DNA of 64,000 nucleotides from the NCBI GenBank assembly GCA_003342895.1, contig PTFA01000054.1, positions 5,265,869 to 5,329,868 on the forward strand. Reading direction: 5' to 3'. The notes under the pieces were generated by a model. The model had not been told where the DNA came from. It saw only the letters and a list, made by a program, of their open reading frames with translations, and made no database searches. This document shows, piece by piece, positions 61,051 to 64,000 of this stretch. This DNA comes from Casuarius casuarius (lineage: Eukaryota; Chordata; Aves; Casuariiformes; Casuariidae). How positions within the stretch are numbered: position 1 is the first letter of the stretch; every line of letters begins with the position of its first letter. Position numbers and translations under genes: made by a program.

Positions 61051-61274
61051 TAAACAGCTTATTGCTAGCCCCAGGACAAGGTCTCACATACTTCTGAGAT
61101 GCAGTTGAAATAGGAAGGTGGTGTGTAGAAACCTGCAGAATTTTTATGAGATCCATTTAAACTTATTTGTTTGAATTAAGTCAAAGTACTCTAAGTATTG
61201 TACTTTTGGCTGAAGTAATATCAGAATTATAAATGCATTATGATTGCTTTTGTGAACCTGCAAACAACCCCCAC

Positions 61275-61300
61275 CCCAAGTGTGTGTGTTTGTTTTCAAG
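61275..61300. repeat. Short (TG)n tract
   Basis: 'aagtgtgtgtgtttgttttc', a minor TG repeat after a C-rich word. Confidence 0.7.
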
Positions 61301-61439
61301 TTTGAGGACTTCATTTTTCCAGAGAGATGTATTACTGCAAAAACGTGTACTGAGGCAAGAACATTACTGTTAGAAATAAAACCCATCTTTTCATAGAATG
61401 TATTTAGCCCAAGGATTTGCAGATCAGTCTCCTAAGAAC

Positions 61440-61745
61440 AGAAAATGTAGAAGAGAAAGTGGGAGAGGGAGAAGAAGTGGGGTAGGCCAGGACTGGTGGG
61501 GAGGAGGAAGGACCCAAAGAAGTGCAGGGCAGAGGACGGGAGCAGAGGAGGCCATGGGGCCCATTGCAAGCGCGAGAGCAGGGGCTTGGCCATCCATTAC
61601 CTTGGCCTGTGGCCTGCCAGAAACCATGGCTGCTCTGAGGGTCCCACGCCCACGGTGCTGGCACGCTGGGTGCTGGTGCTCAGCCCGACTGGAGGCTTTG
61701 CCTCCGGGGAATTAGCGGGATCGTGGAAACTTCCTTTTGAGTCCT
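61440..61745. other. Purine-rich then GC-rich patch
   Basis: 61441-61555 is strongly A/G-rich on the plus strand with many GGG and GGAG words ('gggagagggagaagaagtgg'). It is followed to about 61745 by GC-rich sequence with CpGs. Five overlapping frames of 67-105 codons on both strands arise from this composition. The plus-strand G-runs could form G-quadruplex or triplex DNA. No exon is recognised. Confidence 0.5.
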
Positions 61746-61749
61746 TCTG

Positions 61750-64000
61750 CAGAAGTGAGATGTGCTCCAGCATGAGTGAGGGACATGGCAATTGATCGCT
61801 CTCTCTAATGCAGATGAGTTTTAGCAGACAAACAAGTTTCATTCACAGATCAATATCAAGTTTTCTGAGCTGGCAATCAGGAAGAAAAATCTCTTTGTTT
61901 TACTTGGGCACTGACTACATCTAATATGGAAATCATTGATAGGATGCACATGCAAAATGCTGTATCGTTTTAACAGCTCCTTCTGCGGAATAATCATACC
62001 ATAAGGTACAGTATCTCTTACACAGACCAGATTGCCAAAGACTTACTTTCTATTAAGAAAAATAAAGACCTTCCAAAAGATTTAATTAATTTTCTCTAGA
62101 TACTTTACTTCCATTTATCAAAATAGGAGGTGTTCCATATAAACTGATTTGTTCAGTAAAATAATAGATGAGATGGAGAGAATGGAAAAGGAACGGACTT
62201 TTTCTTTGTTGGTTGTCTATTGTACTACAATACTACAGTCTGAAGAACTACATGTAAGTAATTGTAATAAATGGCAAATTGGTGACTGTTCACTCTGTTG
62301 TTTTGGACACCTGCATGAAATGCAGAAAAGCCCTGATGATGGCATACATTTACATTTGATTTTGACAGCATTCTGTCACTTCCAGTTTAATAAGTCTTTG
62401 GAAACCTCTTGAAATGTGCTGGGTTTTTTGAAAAACTATTATTTAAGAAAATCATTTGCAAATACAAACTTGACACAGTGAATAAAGCAGCATTTATGCA
62501 AACTTCCAGAATGAAGCTATGTCTACAGCAATCTTTTATAAATATTTATGATACTAATTACAGAATTTGTCCTAGTTTAACAGAGAGTGGGGTAACTAAA
62601 GCACATTAGAAAAACAGAAAATGCAGTAGGCCATATCTTATTATAGCTATAAACTAACATTGTGGTAATATGCAGAAGGCCTTACCTTGAACATTTTTCT
62701 ATAAATTATCTGCTGAAGTACTAAATGAAATGAAAGCACAATACATAAAAGCAGTAAAAGCAGATGTTAACTCTACATCCTAATATTTCACAATGCTCAG
62801 TTAATATTTTTTATTATGCTTTGTAAAGAGGCAGTCATATATCATACTTCTACCTGCCCTGAGTTACAGTTGGACTATCCCAGCTTTGCATTCAAGCTTC
62901 TTCCTTCTGACAGTGTCTGTCGTTAATCACTGGCTTTTAAAAAACAGCAAGGCTTGCACTGTGAGATACTGGCATTGGATTGAGCGTATTGGCTTGTTTG
63001 TTTAATGACTGAAATGAATAGCTTCCTTGACTCCATCACTCCTTGCCATAGGCTGCCATTGATTTTTCCCTTCTCTGCTTTTGCTTTTAAGGAACTTTTG
63101 TTCCCTGCCTCACCAGATCTGATCCAGAACTCACAGGTGTGAAAAGGAATTGTTCTTTCAACTCCAGCGGACACTGGAAAAGACTCCGGTTTAGGCTGCT
63201 TGTGTTTTAAACAGTTTGTTTCTCATTCATCTTTACTGCTATAATTCTGGAGTTATTACATTACAATTAATGGTGACTGAACCTATATAAAAGCCCATAG
63301 AAAATTAGACGAGAATCCCCTTACAGGAATTTGAATTCAGTAGGCATCAACTGAAGTTGGGCATTAATCAGACCGGCACCTATGTGAGAAGCATTTCCAC
63401 GGCGGTATGTAAAGGGCAAAAACTGGGCCTAACTTATGTCCCTGTGCTGCTCCCAAGACTGCAAGGAGAAGGAGATTTCTGGGATTTACGAAAAATCAAC
63501 ATAAGGAGATGATTCTATAACAGTATCTATGGAAATGAGAAAGGCCAAAGGAGAAAGAGACCTTTAAGAGAATATTAGCACAGAGAAAGGACATATACAT
63601 ACTTTGAAAATGCATTTGGAACTTTTTTACAACCTCTAATAGTTCTTTATTTTTAGTGGTCCATCTGGATGTGTGTTGTGTCAGATACCCTCTAAGGAAA
63701 AGTCAGACTAGGTCCTTCCAGGGTAAGAAACTAGTTGTTAACTATCTTGCTGTTACTATTTGCTGTAATAGGAAAGACGGAATAGACTGTGCATTGTAGT
63801 AAACAAATGGATGTTTAAGGTCCTAACAGTTGTGAATGCTGTCTGTGATGCCTGCACAGGATTCCAGGGAAACACTGAGAATAAATCTCAGCTACGCTGG
63901 TTCCCTTACTGTTTGGATATTTGGTTAACAAACGTGGCGCAGCTGAGTAGGTCATTTACTTCAGCAATGGTATTATAGCAAATAATTTGTAGAAGACCAT
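61750..64000. other. Non-coding stretch to the window end
   Basis: AT-rich unique DNA with frames under 90 codons. No repeat family, RNA gene or exon is recognised, and no feature clearly runs off the right edge. Confidence 0.6.

Noticed and set aside
61398..61842. Cluster of overlapping frames on both strands as a possible gene
   Set aside because: Explained by purine- and GC-rich composition. None shows a domain and the frames contradict one another.
1..64000. CRISPR array, bacterial operon, phage or insertion sequence
   Set aside because: No regularly spaced repeats, no dense coding and no ribosome-binding pattern. Composition and repeat families are vertebrate.

Overview
The window reads as non-coding vertebrate nuclear DNA, most likely from a bird or a close sauropsid relative. 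The base composition is AT-rich and uneven, every open reading frame is short (the longest is about 165 codons) and shows no recognisable domain, and there is no bacterial-style gene packing. The identifiable mobile DNA consists of old CR1 LINE fragments, MIR/CORE-type SINE remnants and short pieces that resemble old repeats of birds, turtles and crocodilians. The low repeat density argues for a bird over a turtle, crocodilian or mammal. This is inferred from family recognition by eye; no search was run. One ambiguous base (n) at 38074 marks the sequence as part of a draft assembly.

I find no protein-coding gene, no confident exon, and no tRNA, rRNA or known small RNA. The window is best described as a gene desert or the interior of a very large intron.

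Layout: 1-10 kb is unique sequence with a diverged direct-repeat pair (about 1063 and 2304) and an antisense MIR-type SINE near 2.4 kb. 10-25 kb holds a sense MIR-type SINE (about 10.02 kb), a homeobox/octamer-motif cluster followed by a CpG-bearing patch (16.2-16.75 kb), a triplicated 16-mer (19.8 kb), a GC-rich patch plus SINE head (22.9-23.3 kb), and a hairpin-forming inverted repeat (24.2 kb). 25-33 kb carries two plus-strand CR1 fragments (about 27.08-27.70 and 31.89-32.36 kb), a nested palindrome (28.06 kb) and ancient-repeat scraps. 33-34 kb has a candidate conserved non-coding element and a GC-rich patch. 34-42 kb is mostly unique, with a TA/CA compound microsatellite (38.5 kb), a perfect 20-bp palindrome (39.3 kb) and an internally deleted antisense CR1 (41.38-42.05 kb). 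42-64 kb is almost featureless apart from small tandem duplications, palindromes and a purine-rich GC patch at 61.4-61.7 kb.

No genes act together here. Any function would have to be regulatory (enhancer-like elements) or structural. I did not find a convincing new gene system. The most testable leads are the CpG-rich patch at 16.4-16.75 kb, the candidate conserved elements at 16.2, 33.0-33.5 and 60.8-61.05 kb, and the inverted repeats at 24.2, 28.06 and 39.3 kb.
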